A stretch of DNA of 64,000 nt from Rhizobium sp. NRK18 (GTDB lineage: Bacteria; Pseudomonadota; Alphaproteobacteria; Rhizobiales; Rhizobiaceae), in NCBI RefSeq assembly GCF_024385575.1, contig NZ_JANFMV010000001.1, positions 310,001 through 374,000 on the forward strand, read 5' to 3'. Both the position numbers and the translations under genes were made by a program. Below the pieces are notes generated by a model. The model ran no database searches and was not told the DNA's origin. It was given only the letters and a program-made list of their open reading frames with translations. This document shows, one piece after another, positions 8,881 through 16,782 of the stretch; within the stretch, counting starts at the first letter, position 1, and each line of letters starts with the position of its first letter.

Positions 8881-10005
8881 TCAGGAGGTGGAGCCGATTA
8901 CCCCTTCCACGAGATAATTCATGCTTTCAAGCGCAACGTCGGTCTCGGCGAAGGCCTGGCCTGCCGTCGCAATGACATTGCCCTTGTTGTCCTTCATCGG
9001 CCCCTTGATGACGGCGAAGCCGCCCTTGAGGATTTCCGCCTTCGTGGCTTCGAACTGCTTGGCCGCTTCCGGCGTGACCGCCGGGCCGAGCGGGCTCATC
9101 TTGATGAAGCCTTCTGCCAGCCCGCCGCGCACGAAATTCGGGATCGTGCCGCCGGAAAGCGTAGTGTTGATGAAGTCGGTATAGACCTTGCCCCAGTTCC
9201 ATTCGGCGCCGGTCAGGTATTTGTCGGGCGCTAGTGCGCTCTGGTTGGCGTGGTAGCCACACAGATACATGCCGCGGCCGGCACCGGTTTCCATGACCAC
9301 CTTCGGGCTGTCGACGTGGCAGGTGACGACGTCGACGCCCTGGTCGGCGAGCGCGTTCGTCGCTTCCGCTTCCTTGACCGCCAGCGACCATTCGCCGGTG
9401 AAGATCACCTGGCAGGAGATGGTGGGGTCGACGCTTCGCGCGCCGATCAGGAAGGAGTTGATGTTCAGGAGCACTTGCGGGATCGGCTTTGCAGCGACGA
9501 AGCCGATCTTCTTCGTCTTCGACATGTGGCCGGCGACGATGCCGTTGAGATATTGCCCCATGCCGATATAGCCGAAATAGGAGCCGACATTGGTCGGAAG
9601 GCCTTCCTTCCAGAGGCCGCCGCAATGTTCGAAGCGCACATCCGGATATTTCGGCGCCATGGTCAGGATATGGGGATCGAAATAGCCGAACGACGTTGGG
9701 AAGAGCAGTGTCGCGCCATCGAAGTTGATCATGCTTTCCATGGTCTTCTGCACGTCGACCGTTTCCGGCACCTGCTCTTCCTCGACGACGGTCACGCCTT
9801 CGATCGCCTTGACGGCGGCGGCACCCTCTGCATGGGACTGGTTGTAGCCGTAATCGTCCTTCGGGCCGACGTAGATGAAGCCGACTGTCAGACCGGCGGC
9901 GCGGGCCGCGCCTGCGGGAAGAAAGCCGGAAGCGGCAGCCAGTCCGGCAAGGCCGGCGGATGTCTGCAGAAATTGCCGGCGGCTGGGCATAAGGAATTTC
10001 GTCAT
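8881..10005 (-). CDS. BMP-family substrate-binding lipoprotein-like protein
   Basis: This periplasmic solute receptor of the BMP (PnrA/Med) family is 374 residues long. The N-terminus MTKFLMPSRRQFLQTSAGLA carries a twin-arginine-like RRQFL motif and a hydrophobic core ending near AGAARA, so it is exported, probably by Tat. The mature part starts GLTVGFIYVGPKDDYGYN, the family opening. Later FATSLLFPTSFGYFD-like and GFVAAKPIPQVLLN regions also fit. I chose the ATG at 10005, which has a GGGGAA site 7 bases upstream; longer frames start inside the regulatory region. It is the first gene of the biuret operon and faces the LysR gene at 10200. Biuret or a related urea derivative is the likely ligand from context only. 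Confidence 0.9.
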   Translation of the reverse strand: MTKFLMPSRRQFLQTSAGLAGLAAASGFLPAGAARAAGLTVGFIYVGPKDDYGYNQSHAEGAAAVKAIEGVTVVEEEQVPETVDVQKTMESMINFDGATLLFPTSFGYFDPHILTMAPKYPDVRFEHCGGLWKEGLPTNVGSYFGYIGMGQYLNGIVAGHMSKTKKIGFVAAKPIPQVLLNINSFLIGARSVDPTISCQVIFTGEWSLAVKEAEATNALADQGVDVVTCHVDSPKVVMETGAGRGMYLCGYHANQSALAPDKYLTGAEWNWGKVYTDFINTTLSGGTIPNFVRGGLAEGFIKMSPLGPAVTPEAAKQFEATKAEILKGGFAVIKGPMKDNKGNVIATAGQAFAETDVALESMNYLVEGVIGSTS

Positions 10006-10169
10006 GTCAGAGTTCCCCATTTTGAGGATGTCGCCCGGCTTCGGGCTCATCACCGATGCTTGTTGATTGCGCGGCTGGCAGATTTTCTCGTTCCCGTCGC
10101 GCCGAAGTCCGGACCTCACTAATCCAGATGTTTGTGCTTCTGTCTTGTGCTATGTTTTGGCCAGCCCGC

Positions 10170-10182
10170 TGCAAAATTTGCA
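10170..10182. promoter_or_regulatory. Candidate LysR box TGCAAA-A-TTTGCA
   Basis: This perfect inverted repeat with 6-base arms has the T-N11-A form typical of LysR-type regulator sites. It sits 17 bases upstream of the LysR start codon and within the 194-base gap shared with the biuret operon, the usual place for an autoregulated divergent promoter. Confidence 0.5.
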
Positions 10183-10199
10183 TCAGCCTAGGAGTGTCG

Positions 10200-11108
10200 A
10201 TGCGCTACCTGAATTCGATCCGTTTTATCGATGCCGTTGTGAAGGCGGGGTCCATTCGCGGCGCGGCGGAATCGCTCGCCATCACCTCGACAGCGCTCAA
10301 TCGCCGGATACTGTCGATCGAGGAGGAGCTGGGGGTTCCGATCTTCGAGCGGTTGCCGCATGGCGTCAGGTTGTCGGCCGCCGGCGAGATCCTGATCCAT
10401 CACATCCGCAACCAGCTGTCCGATATGGAGCGGGTCAGATCGCAGATCGCCGACCTGTCCGGTGTCCGGCGCGGTCATGTGTCGATCGCCTGCAGTCAAG
10501 CGCTGGTGCCGTATTTCCTGCCAAGCGAGATCGCGCTCTACCGCAAGGGACACCCGAACGTGACCTTCTCTGTGCAGGTGCGCGACCGGCAAGCGGCCGA
10601 ACAGGCGCTGGTCGACCATACGGCCGACATCGCCATCGTCTTCGAGCCGGTGCGGCTTGCCGATTTCATGACGTTGATGCGGGTCCACCAGCCGGTGCAC
10701 GTGGTGATGGCCGTCGGCCATCCGCTGGCCAGGAAGGAAACGATCCGGCTCAGCGACTGCCTGAGCTATCCGATCTCGCTGCCGACCGCATCCTACGGCG
10801 TCCGCCATCTTCTCGACATCGCCGTCCAGTCGGCCTCGCTGAAACTGGAGCCGGTGATCCTGTCTGACAATTTCGAATTCCTTCGCAACCACGCGGTGGC
10901 GGAAGACATCATCACGTTTCAGATCCCGATCGGGCTTGGCGACCGCGCAATGACGGGCGAGATGGTGTCCCGGCCGCTCGATCGGCGCGACGTGCCGGCC
11001 GGGATCCTCTATATGGGGCAGTTGAAGGGGCGAACGCTTCCCGTCGCCGCCGCACGCTTTGCCGCGCAGCTTTCGGCCTCGCTAGCCGCGCGATACGAGG
11101 TCTCCTGA
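10200..11108 (+). CDS. LysR-family regulator, probably of the biuret operon
   Basis: This 302-residue LysR-type regulator has the winged helix-turn-helix at residues 3-62 (RYLNSIRFIDAVVKAGSIRG, then LAITSTALNRRILSIEEELG) and a periplasmic-binding-like effector domain from about residue 90. The start MRYLNSI has an AGGAG site 6 bases upstream. It is divergent from the BMP transporter gene, so it most likely activates the importer, biuH and atzF when biuret or a breakdown product is present. The effector is not deducible from sequence. Confidence 0.9.
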   Translation: MRYLNSIRFIDAVVKAGSIRGAAESLAITSTALNRRILSIEEELGVPIFERLPHGVRLSAAGEILIHHIRNQLSDMERVRSQIADLSGVRRGHVSIACSQALVPYFLPSEIALYRKGHPNVTFSVQVRDRQAAEQALVDHTADIAIVFEPVRLADFMTLMRVHQPVHVVMAVGHPLARKETIRLSDCLSYPISLPTASYGVRHLLDIAVQSASLKLEPVILSDNFEFLRNHAVAEDIITFQIPIGLGDRAMTGEMVSRPLDRRDVPAGILYMGQLKGRTLPVAAARFAAQLSASLAARYEVS

Positions 11109-11436
11109 TCGCGCGAAAGACCGGTTGCGAAAGATCATGGTCGTAGCATCAGATCTTCCGGACGTCTTGAAACAAGGCTTGAAGCACATCTCGTGGCAGC
11201 GAGGCCCGGTCACCGGTTTCCGGCGAAGCGCGCCCGTGCGCCGATGGTCACTCGACCTCCTTTTCTGCGCTGCGGCCAGTATGAGCGGTAAATGTTCCCG
11301 CCGTATATTTTGTGGCCCGACACATCATTCTTTGGAGATGGCATTCAGATCGCCGGAACAACTCGGCGTCAACCGAGTTACGAAGGATAGGTTGCTTCAA
11401 CTGAAAAAATACAGGACAGGAAAAGGGAGTTCCGTC
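11109..11436. other. Intergenic region before the SH3 protein gene
   Basis: This region lies between the LysR stop and the start of the small secreted protein gene. I see no supported coding frame or strong hairpin. It should contain the promoter of the downstream gene; an AGGGAG ribosome-binding site is present just before 11437. Confidence 0.4.
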
Positions 11437-11910
11437 ATGAAAATGCAATTCTTGGCTCTGGCACTCGGTGCAGGCCTGCTGACGCCGGCGGTGGCTGAGG
11501 CCGCTACCGGCTATGCGACGGCGGATGTGAATCTGCGCGGCGGACCCGGAACCAATTACCCGGTGATCGATGTCATCCCGGACAACGCCCGCGTCACCAT
11601 TTACGGCTGCATTCGCGGCAGAAGCTGGTGCGATGTCGGGTTTGCTGGCGCACGCGGCTGGATGTCCGAAAACTACCTTCAGGCCAATTATGGAAATCGC
11701 CGCATTCCGCTGGCGGCGCCGGCCTACAGGTCCCTCGGAATCCCCGGGATAACCTTCTCGTTCGGAAGTTACTGGAACCGTCATTATCGCGACCGTTCCT
11801 TCTATCACAATCGCCATCACTGGGACCCGCGTCACCACGACGGTCGACGCCACCACGACGGCAGACATCGGGACGACCGCCGCCGCAAATGGTGGCGCGA
11901 TCACCATTAA
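11437..11910 (+). CDS. Secreted bacterial SH3-domain protein with His/Arg-rich tail
   Basis: This 157-residue protein has a signal peptide at residues 1-23 (hydrophobic core LALALGAGLLTPAVAEA). It is followed by one bacterial SH3 domain at about 25-86 (ATADVNLRGGPGTNYPVIDV to GARGWMSENYLQ). The last 45 residues are unusually rich in His, Arg and Asp, with a short repeat RHHDG. SH3b domains bind peptidoglycan or peptides in the periplasm. The tail could bind metal or acidic polymers; that is inference. The start MKMQFLAL follows an AGGGAG site; longer frames have no signal peptide. It stands alone and converges on the six-gene biosynthetic-like operon. Confidence 0.85.
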   Translation: MKMQFLALALGAGLLTPAVAEAATGYATADVNLRGGPGTNYPVIDVIPDNARVTIYGCIRGRSWCDVGFAGARGWMSENYLQANYGNRRIPLAAPAYRSLGIPGITFSFGSYWNRHYRDRSFYHNRHHWDPRHHDGRRHHDGRHRDDRRRKWWRDHH

Positions 11911-11917
11911 CAGGCCA

Positions 11918-11953
11918 AGCTTTCCGGGCCCAGCTTCGGATGCCCGGGAAGCT
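11918..11953. terminator. Shared hairpin between convergent genes
   Basis: Arms of 12 bases, AGCTTTCCGGGC at 11918-11929 and GCCCGGGAAGCT at 11942-11953, pair with one mismatch around a 12-base loop. It lies between the SH3 gene stop and the methyltransferase gene stop, which face each other, so it can serve both as a bidirectional terminator. The following T-run is short. Confidence 0.65.
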
Positions 11954-11954
11954 G

Positions 11955-12617
11955 TTATTCCGCCTGCTTCACGGCAACGGCCAGAAGGCCGCTGATGTTG
12001 AGCGGCAGCTTTGCCCGCTCGATGCGAATTCGATCATTGCGAAACCCGGATTGGACGAGAAGGGCACGCAGATCGACTTCGTCGAAGGTCCGATGCGTCT
12101 GCTGTTCGCAGAATGGCCAGGTGCTCATCGTCGAGCGGTCGGTGACGTAAACCACCATTCGGCCGCCCGGCTTGAGCATGCGGTGACACTCGGCGATGTC
12201 GTGTCCTTCCTTGTCGAAAAAGTAGAGGACGTTGACCGCGAGGAGCCTGTCGAAGGTGTTCGATTGGAACGGCAGGGGTGAAAACGGTCCAGTGTGGAGG
12301 CGGAGATGCCCTCCGGCGACACGGTTCGCGTTTCGCCGCGCGGCCATGTCGATCATTGCCCTGGAGTGATCGACGGCGTCGACCTGGCCTCTGCTGGCCA
12401 GATCGCACAGTCGGCCCAGGCTTCGTCCGCCACCGCAACCCAGTTCGAGCACGCGGTCCGTCGGCCGCACCTCCAGGGCATCGAAGGCGAGCTGGTAGGG
12501 TCGCCAGTTGATCGATGCCATGAGGTGTCCGATGAGACGGCCGGCTGCGCCTTGCGGATGGCGCAGTTGCTCGCCTGTCTTTGACCACAGCCGCTGAAGT
12601 GGGAGCTGTGCGGTCAT
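11955..12617 (-). CDS. Class I SAM-dependent methyltransferase
   Basis: This 220-residue methyltransferase has a Rossmann core. Motif I is VLELGCGGGRSLGRL (about residues 55-70), followed by VDAVDHSRAMIDMAARRN (motif II) and FDRLLAVNVLYFF (motif IV region). The fold resembles Methyltransf_11/UbiE-type enzymes that methylate small molecules or lipids. Its start overlaps the stop of the TPR-like gene by ATGA, and it is the last gene of the six-gene operon that begins with the T_hemolysin gene. The substrate is unknown; it may decorate the product made by the ligase, oxidase and SDR. Confidence 0.85.
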   Translation of the reverse strand: MTAQLPLQRLWSKTGEQLRHPQGAAGRLIGHLMASINWRPYQLAFDALEVRPTDRVLELGCGGGRSLGRLCDLASRGQVDAVDHSRAMIDMAARRNANRVAGGHLRLHTGPFSPLPFQSNTFDRLLAVNVLYFFDKEGHDIAECHRMLKPGGRMVVYVTDRSTMSTWPFCEQQTHRTFDEVDLRALLVQSGFRNDRIRIERAKLPLNISGLLAVAVKQAE

Positions 12618-13276
12618 GACTTGGCCTGGATGGTATCCAGCAGGCGCTGGATGACGAGACGACGGTTGTGATCCCAGAGCGGCCGGTCCGGATTCTGAGG
12701 CAATGTCAGCGCCTCCTGCAACACCTGACGGGCATGGGCGTATTCGTGCTCCCCGGCCAGAAAGTCGCCGTAGAAGTAATGCGTGTCGAGGCTTTGCGGG
12801 GCCGATTGCATGGCTTCCTCGAACAGGGCTCGCGCCCGCTTCTTGTCGCCGAAGCCCAAGGGGAAGCCGGGCACGCGATAATAGAGCACCGCGAGGCTCG
12901 TCGGTGCGCCGGCATCCAGCGCCTTGGGATCCATCGCATAGGCCTTCTCCAACAGGTCGCGGGCTGTCTTGGCAAGGCCAAGCGCATGGAAGGCGCTCGC
13001 CATGGAGGCGCGCTCGCTGGTGATGATGCCGTCCCAGATATAGGCTTCGGCACTATTTGGATATTTCTGGGGCAGCTGGTCGGCGACCGTGCCCAACTGG
13101 TCCATAAGCTCGGTCAGCTTGGCGCCCTCAGGAATGGTGAACTTCAGCCGTTCCCATTCGCTCCGAACCTTCGTGACATCGGTCATCATCGCCGACTGGT
13201 CATCGCCGAAGGCGGGGGCGAGCCCGAAGGAGGCGAAGACCAGCAATGCGGCCAACAGGATCTTAATTCTCTGCAT
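12614..13276 (-). CDS. Exported TPR-like hypothetical protein
   Basis: This 220-residue protein has an N-terminal signal sequence (RIKILLAALLVFASFGLAPAFG, residues 3-24), so it is probably periplasmic. The rest is helical, with TPR-like units such as ALFEEAMQSAPQSLDTHYFY and QVLQEALTLPQNPDRPLWDH. This pattern resembles the TRAP-associated TatT-like repeat proteins. It overlaps the SDR gene by 14 bases and the methyltransferase gene by 4, so it belongs to the operon. A periplasmic partner may indicate that the product is exported or assembled at the membrane. I do not recognise a specific orthologue. Confidence 0.75.
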   Translation of the reverse strand: MQRIKILLAALLVFASFGLAPAFGDDQSAMMTDVTKVRSEWERLKFTIPEGAKLTELMDQLGTVADQLPQKYPNSAEAYIWDGIITSERASMASAFHALGLAKTARDLLEKAYAMDPKALDAGAPTSLAVLYYRVPGFPLGFGDKKRARALFEEAMQSAPQSLDTHYFYGDFLAGEHEYAHARQVLQEALTLPQNPDRPLWDHNRRLVIQRLLDTIQAKS

Positions 13277-14075
13277 GAGCTGTTTCCTTGAGAGAGGGAG
13301 TGTTGAAAGCGGAACTCGCCGGCTTGCGTGTCGTCGCGCGATCGACCAGGCGGGGCGCGATCGCCTGCAGGGTCATGAAGACCCGCTCCTTTGGCGAGGG
13401 ATAGACATGGTCCTTGCGCAAGCGGACTGCGTTCCAGACCTTTGCCGCCACACGTGCGGGATCATCGAGGCCAGCGCCGTCAATGGCATCGGCGACGCCT
13501 GCGGCGCCGGCGGTGTCGGTGGCGCGGGGCGCCACATAGGTGACGGCAATGCCCTGGTCGAGAAGTTCGCGGCGCAGAGCGACGGAGAAACCTTTGACCG
13601 CCGCCTTGGAGGCGGAGTATGCGGCAAACTGCGCGAACGGAATTTCCCCGAACATCGAGCCGATGTTGACGATCCGCGGTTCACGCCCCTGCCGGATCAG
13701 CGGCAGCAGCCGCTGCGTCAGCAGCATGGGGCCGACAATATTGGTGCTGAACAGGTCGGCGATGTCCTGCGCCGCCGCAGATTCCAGACTGCCGGCATCG
13801 ATGCGCCCGGCATTGTTGACCAGGATGTCCAGCCTCTTCCAGGAGGAGGCGACCGTCTGCCGTATCCGCTCGATCCCGTCATCCCGGGTGATATCGGCGG
13901 CAACGACCAGATGGGTGCCGCGGCGATCGAGGAGGCGGAGCGTCTCCTCGAGCTTGTCCGCGCGCCGGCCGACAAGGCAGACACTGGCCCCGCGTCTGGC
14001 GGCTTCCACCGCCAGCGCGCGCCCAATGCCGGACCCGGCGCCGGTGATCAGGATCGATCGCCCCTCAAGCTGCAT
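13263..14075 (-). CDS. Short-chain dehydrogenase/reductase
   Basis: This 270-residue SDR has the cofactor motif TGAGSGIGRALA (residues 11-22), the structural NNAG near residue 89, the catalytic Ser in VNIGSMFG and the YSASK Tyr-Lys pair. The R in VGRRADK after beta-2 favours NADP. The C-terminal 40 residues (TLQAIAPRLVDRAT) are longer than the classical core. It overlaps the oxidase gene by 11 bases. In this operon it could reduce an acyl-derived aldehyde or ketone, or oxidise an alcohol intermediate; the substrate is not deducible from sequence. Confidence 0.9.
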   Translation of the reverse strand: MQLEGRSILITGAGSGIGRALAVEAARRGASVCLVGRRADKLEETLRLLDRRGTHLVVAADITRDDGIERIRQTVASSWKRLDILVNNAGRIDAGSLESAAAQDIADLFSTNIVGPMLLTQRLLPLIRQGREPRIVNIGSMFGEIPFAQFAAYSASKAAVKGFSVALRRELLDQGIAVTYVAPRATDTAGAAGVADAIDGAGLDDPARVAAKVWNAVRLRKDHVYPSPKERVFMTLQAIAPRLVDRATTRKPASSAFNTPSLKETAHAEN

Positions 14076-14733
14076 GGCGAACTTCCGGGCGATTTCCGAG
14101 ATCGAGGAAAATGCCGCCGTAAAGCCGGTAGAAGATCTTCGACTGGGCGATGATGAGATCCTGCGTCGCCCGCTCCGTGAGAGCGTTCACGGTATTGGCG
14201 AAGAAGGCCACATGCTCCTGGTCGAGCGACCCGTGCGACCGCAGATAGGAAAATCCGGTGTCGTCCTTCAGCGAGAACTGCGTCTTGAGAACATCGGCAA
14301 GCTTGTCGGCGAGAAGGACGGACAATCCTTCGAGAACATGCGAACTGCCGAGCATGGCATAAGGGCTGACGCGCTCGATGGCATAATAGGTATAGCCGAC
14401 CATGATGGCGCAGGCCTGGCCCGGCTGCCCCTTTGCCACGGCATCGGCATCGCCGCCGAGTGACCGGATATCGTCGAGAATCCACTTCTCGTGACCGCGC
14501 TCCTCTTCCATGTATTCGACCAGCGCGTCCTGGTAGCGTTCGTCGGTGGTCCGCGATGCGGCCAGCGCCAGAAGCGGGAATGTGTGCTTCACATGGTGAT
14601 AGGCCTGTTCGAGAAAGGCCAGATAGGTTTCGCGGGCGGCGCCCTGCGTCGTTGCCCTGGAGACCAGCGGGATCTGCAGGAAGGCGTTGCGTTCGGCGGC
14701 GGTTTCCGCGTTCAGGCGATCGTAAAAGGTCAT
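14065..14733 (-). CDS. Heme-oxygenase-like metal oxidase (TenA/PqqC/UndA-type fold)
   Basis: This 222-residue all-helical protein is of the iron-containing redox enzyme family. Candidate metal ligands are E42 (helix 1), E78-x2-H81 (EEERGHEKW), E135, and H167-x3-D171-x2-H174 (HGSLDQEH). The E-x2-H followed by a Glu 57 residues later and a late His resembles the UndA iron site. The H-x3-D-x2-H spacing resembles the diiron N-oxygenase SznF, both from memory. This points to an O2-dependent iron enzyme rather than a thiaminase. Such enzymes cleave or hydroxylate fatty acids or amines. The start has a strong AAAGGAG site. It follows the adenylate-forming ligase gene by 23 bases, which suggests that an acyl or aryl acid derivative is the substrate. 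Confidence 0.85.
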   Translation of the reverse strand: MTFYDRLNAETAAERNAFLQIPLVSRATTQGAARETYLAFLEQAYHHVKHTFPLLALAASRTTDERYQDALVEYMEEERGHEKWILDDIRSLGGDADAVAKGQPGQACAIMVGYTYYAIERVSPYAMLGSSHVLEGLSVLLADKLADVLKTQFSLKDDTGFSYLRSHGSLDQEHVAFFANTVNALTERATQDLIIAQSKIFYRLYGGIFLDLGNRPEVRHAA

Positions 14734-14756
14734 GGTTTTCTCCTTTGAGGGTGTGA

Positions 14757-16217
14757 TCAGCGGGTGGTGACTGCGCGCGATGTCTCCACGAAATCGTGCA
14801 CGCGGCAGCGGATGGGGCGGCCGTTGGCCGTGATGAGCAGGGCTTCCGCCGCACGCCGCATGTCGAGGACCTGGATATCGGCAGGGACGGCGTAATCGGG
14901 AAGCGAGGTGCAAAGGGACGTGACCAGAGCGCGTATCTCCGCCGCGCCGGCGGACGTGAACCACTGTTCGCCATAGGCGGACGGGATGATCAGCGCATGC
15001 AAAGCGGGACGGCCGGACCCCGAAACGACGGCGACAGCAATGCGTGGGTCGGCCGTCAGCGCCGTTTCGACCCATTCGGGCGAGACGTTGCGGCCGAAGG
15101 CGGTGACAATGAGATTGTCCTTTCGCCCGTGGATCGTCAGGAACCCGCTTTCGTCGAGCGAACCGAGGTCGCCGGTGCGCCAGCGGCCGGCAACCGGCGG
15201 CCCGCCCAGATAATGGTTCATGACGGTCGGGCTTGCGACGATGATTTCGCCGTCCTCGATCAGCACCTGCACATCGCCGATAGGCGTGCCGGCGGTGCCC
15301 TGCCTGGTGTTGCCTGGCCTGTTGAGGGTCACAACCGATGCGCATTCGGAGAGCCCGTATCCTTCGTAGACGGGCATGCCCATGTGTTCGGCGAGATCGA
15401 GGACGGCGGGCGGGACGGAGGCCCCGCCGACGGCGACGAAGCGCAGCGATTGCGGTGTCGCCACATTCATTGCCTTCATCTGGAAGAGGAGCGCCTTGAG
15501 CAATTGTGGCACGAGAACGGTCGCGGTCGGCTGTTCCTTGACAAGAACGCCGAGGATGCCTTGCGGATTGCCGCGCGACACCTCCTCTGCAACTGCTGTC
15601 GCCAGCCGGACGGTCGCTCCGCAAAACAGGGGGACGAAGATCGCGCAGATGGTTTCGAGCAGCATCGGCAACGGCAGGACGGACAGATAGCGATCCTCGG
15701 CGTTGCCGCCGGAAGCGGAGGCAAGCCCGCGAACGGCTGCTTCGATCTGGGTTTCGCCAAGGCAGACGCCTTTCGGCGTGCCGCTGCTGCCGGATGTGTA
15801 GGTGACGATTTCGAAGCCCGGCTGATATCTCGAGCGGGGAGCAGCCTCTTCGTTGAGGGCGATGCGGGCGGAGGGCAGCTTCAGTGTTGCCGCCCTTGGT
15901 TCCATCGTCGCATCGACGAGGATGGCGTCAAGGCCGGCATTCTCAGTGATTGCGATCAGCTGCTGGTTCGAGAAGAAGGCCGGCAGCGGCACCAGCGTCA
16001 GACCGGAAAAAGCGGCGGCAAGCTGCGCGACGACATATTCGCAGTTGTTGCTGCAGAGGAGACCCAGGCGGCGGCCGAGTGATTGCTGAACCAGGCCATG
16101 ATGGGCGACGGCGTTGCGAAGCTCGGCCCAGGTCAGGCTGTTCGCGTCGTCGCGCATGACGATGGTCTCGGGCCGGCGGCTGGCCTCTTCGCCAATCCTG
16201 TCAAAGAGAAATTGCAT
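14757..16217 (-). CDS. Adenylate-forming (AMP-binding) ligase
   Basis: This 486-residue ANL-superfamily enzyme has A3 motif YTSGSSGTPKG (140-150), A5 YEGYGLSEC, A7 WRTGDLG and A8 GRKDNLIVTAFGRN. The family activates carboxylic acids as acyl-adenylates and passes them to CoA, an amine or a carrier. At the C-terminus the usual NGK motif reads NGRPIR, so the A10 lysine is Arg467. This may slow adenylation or alter the second half-reaction. No carrier-protein gene is nearby. The start MQFLFDR follows AAAGGAAC and overlaps the T_hemolysin gene by 17 bases. A fatty or aromatic acid is the likely substrate class; the exact one is not visible. Confidence 0.9.
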   Translation of the reverse strand: MQFLFDRIGEEASRRPETIVMRDDANSLTWAELRNAVAHHGLVQQSLGRRLGLLCSNNCEYVVAQLAAAFSGLTLVPLPAFFSNQQLIAITENAGLDAILVDATMEPRAATLKLPSARIALNEEAAPRSRYQPGFEIVTYTSGSSGTPKGVCLGETQIEAAVRGLASASGGNAEDRYLSVLPLPMLLETICAIFVPLFCGATVRLATAVAEEVSRGNPQGILGVLVKEQPTATVLVPQLLKALLFQMKAMNVATPQSLRFVAVGGASVPPAVLDLAEHMGMPVYEGYGLSECASVVTLNRPGNTRQGTAGTPIGDVQVLIEDGEIIVASPTVMNHYLGGPPVAGRWRTGDLGSLDESGFLTIHGRKDNLIVTAFGRNVSPEWVETALTADPRIAVAVVSGSGRPALHALIIPSAYGEQWFTSAGAAEIRALVTSLCTSLPDYAVPADIQVLDMRRAAEALLITANGRPIRCRVHDFVETSRAVTTR

Positions 16218-16782
16218 GTTCCGTTCCTTTGGTCGCGGCAGGTGTCGTGAGATGGGAGGGATTGCGAACCGCAAACACGGCGGGTGCATGGTCGTAATAG
16301 GAGCCCCATGCCTCGGCCTCGGATATGCGGTGACGCTCGGCCCGGGCGAGGTAGGTCGGCAAAAGGCCGATCTGCAGAAGCCGGCGGCAGAAGAGATGGG
16401 TGAGGGTGAAGAAGGACCAGTCGTGGCCGGTCGCCTGGCCATGCCGGATGATGGCCTTGATGAAGCTGCCCGTCTGCGTCTGCACGAGGCTCGCAAGCGA
16501 GGTGACCTCGAAAACCCGGTCCCGTTCGACGGCGATGCCATGGCTCCGGGAAATCGCTTCTTCCACGGGGCAGTCAAGATATTGCTCGGAGAAGAAGCCG
16601 TCGTCGGCAAAGCGCAGTCCGGCTGCGCAAAGCGGCTGTCCGTCAAGGCCGAAACCTGCGATCAGCAGTCTCGGGAATGTGGAGATGGTCGCGCCGTAGC
16701 GATCGTGGAATATGCGTGCGATCAGCTCTTCTGCAGCGGCGCGCTGCGGATCCTGCGGACGCAGGATTTGGATGGCCTGCAT
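16201..16782 (-). CDS. T_hemolysin-family protein (GNAT-like)
   Basis: This 193-residue protein matches the family named thermostable hemolysin. It has RIFHDRYGATISTFPRLLIA at about 22-41, FFSEQYLDCPVEEAIS and V-x-RDRVFEVTSLASLV, with conserved acidic and aromatic residues. To my memory the family is distantly related to GNAT acyltransferases and autoinducer synthases; the hemolysin name comes from Vibrio and says little about function. It is the first gene of the six-gene operon, with AGGGGCAAGCC before its ATG, and lies 44 bases from a direct-repeat regulator site. As an acyltransferase it could join an activated acyl group to an amine or other acceptor; that is inference. Confidence 0.8.
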   Translation of the reverse strand: MQAIQILRPQDPQRAAAEELIARIFHDRYGATISTFPRLLIAGFGLDGQPLCAAGLRFADDGFFSEQYLDCPVEEAISRSHGIAVERDRVFEVTSLASLVQTQTGSFIKAIIRHGQATGHDWSFFTLTHLFCRRLLQIGLLPTYLARAERHRISEAEAWGSYYDHAPAVFAVRNPSHLTTPAATKGTEHAISL

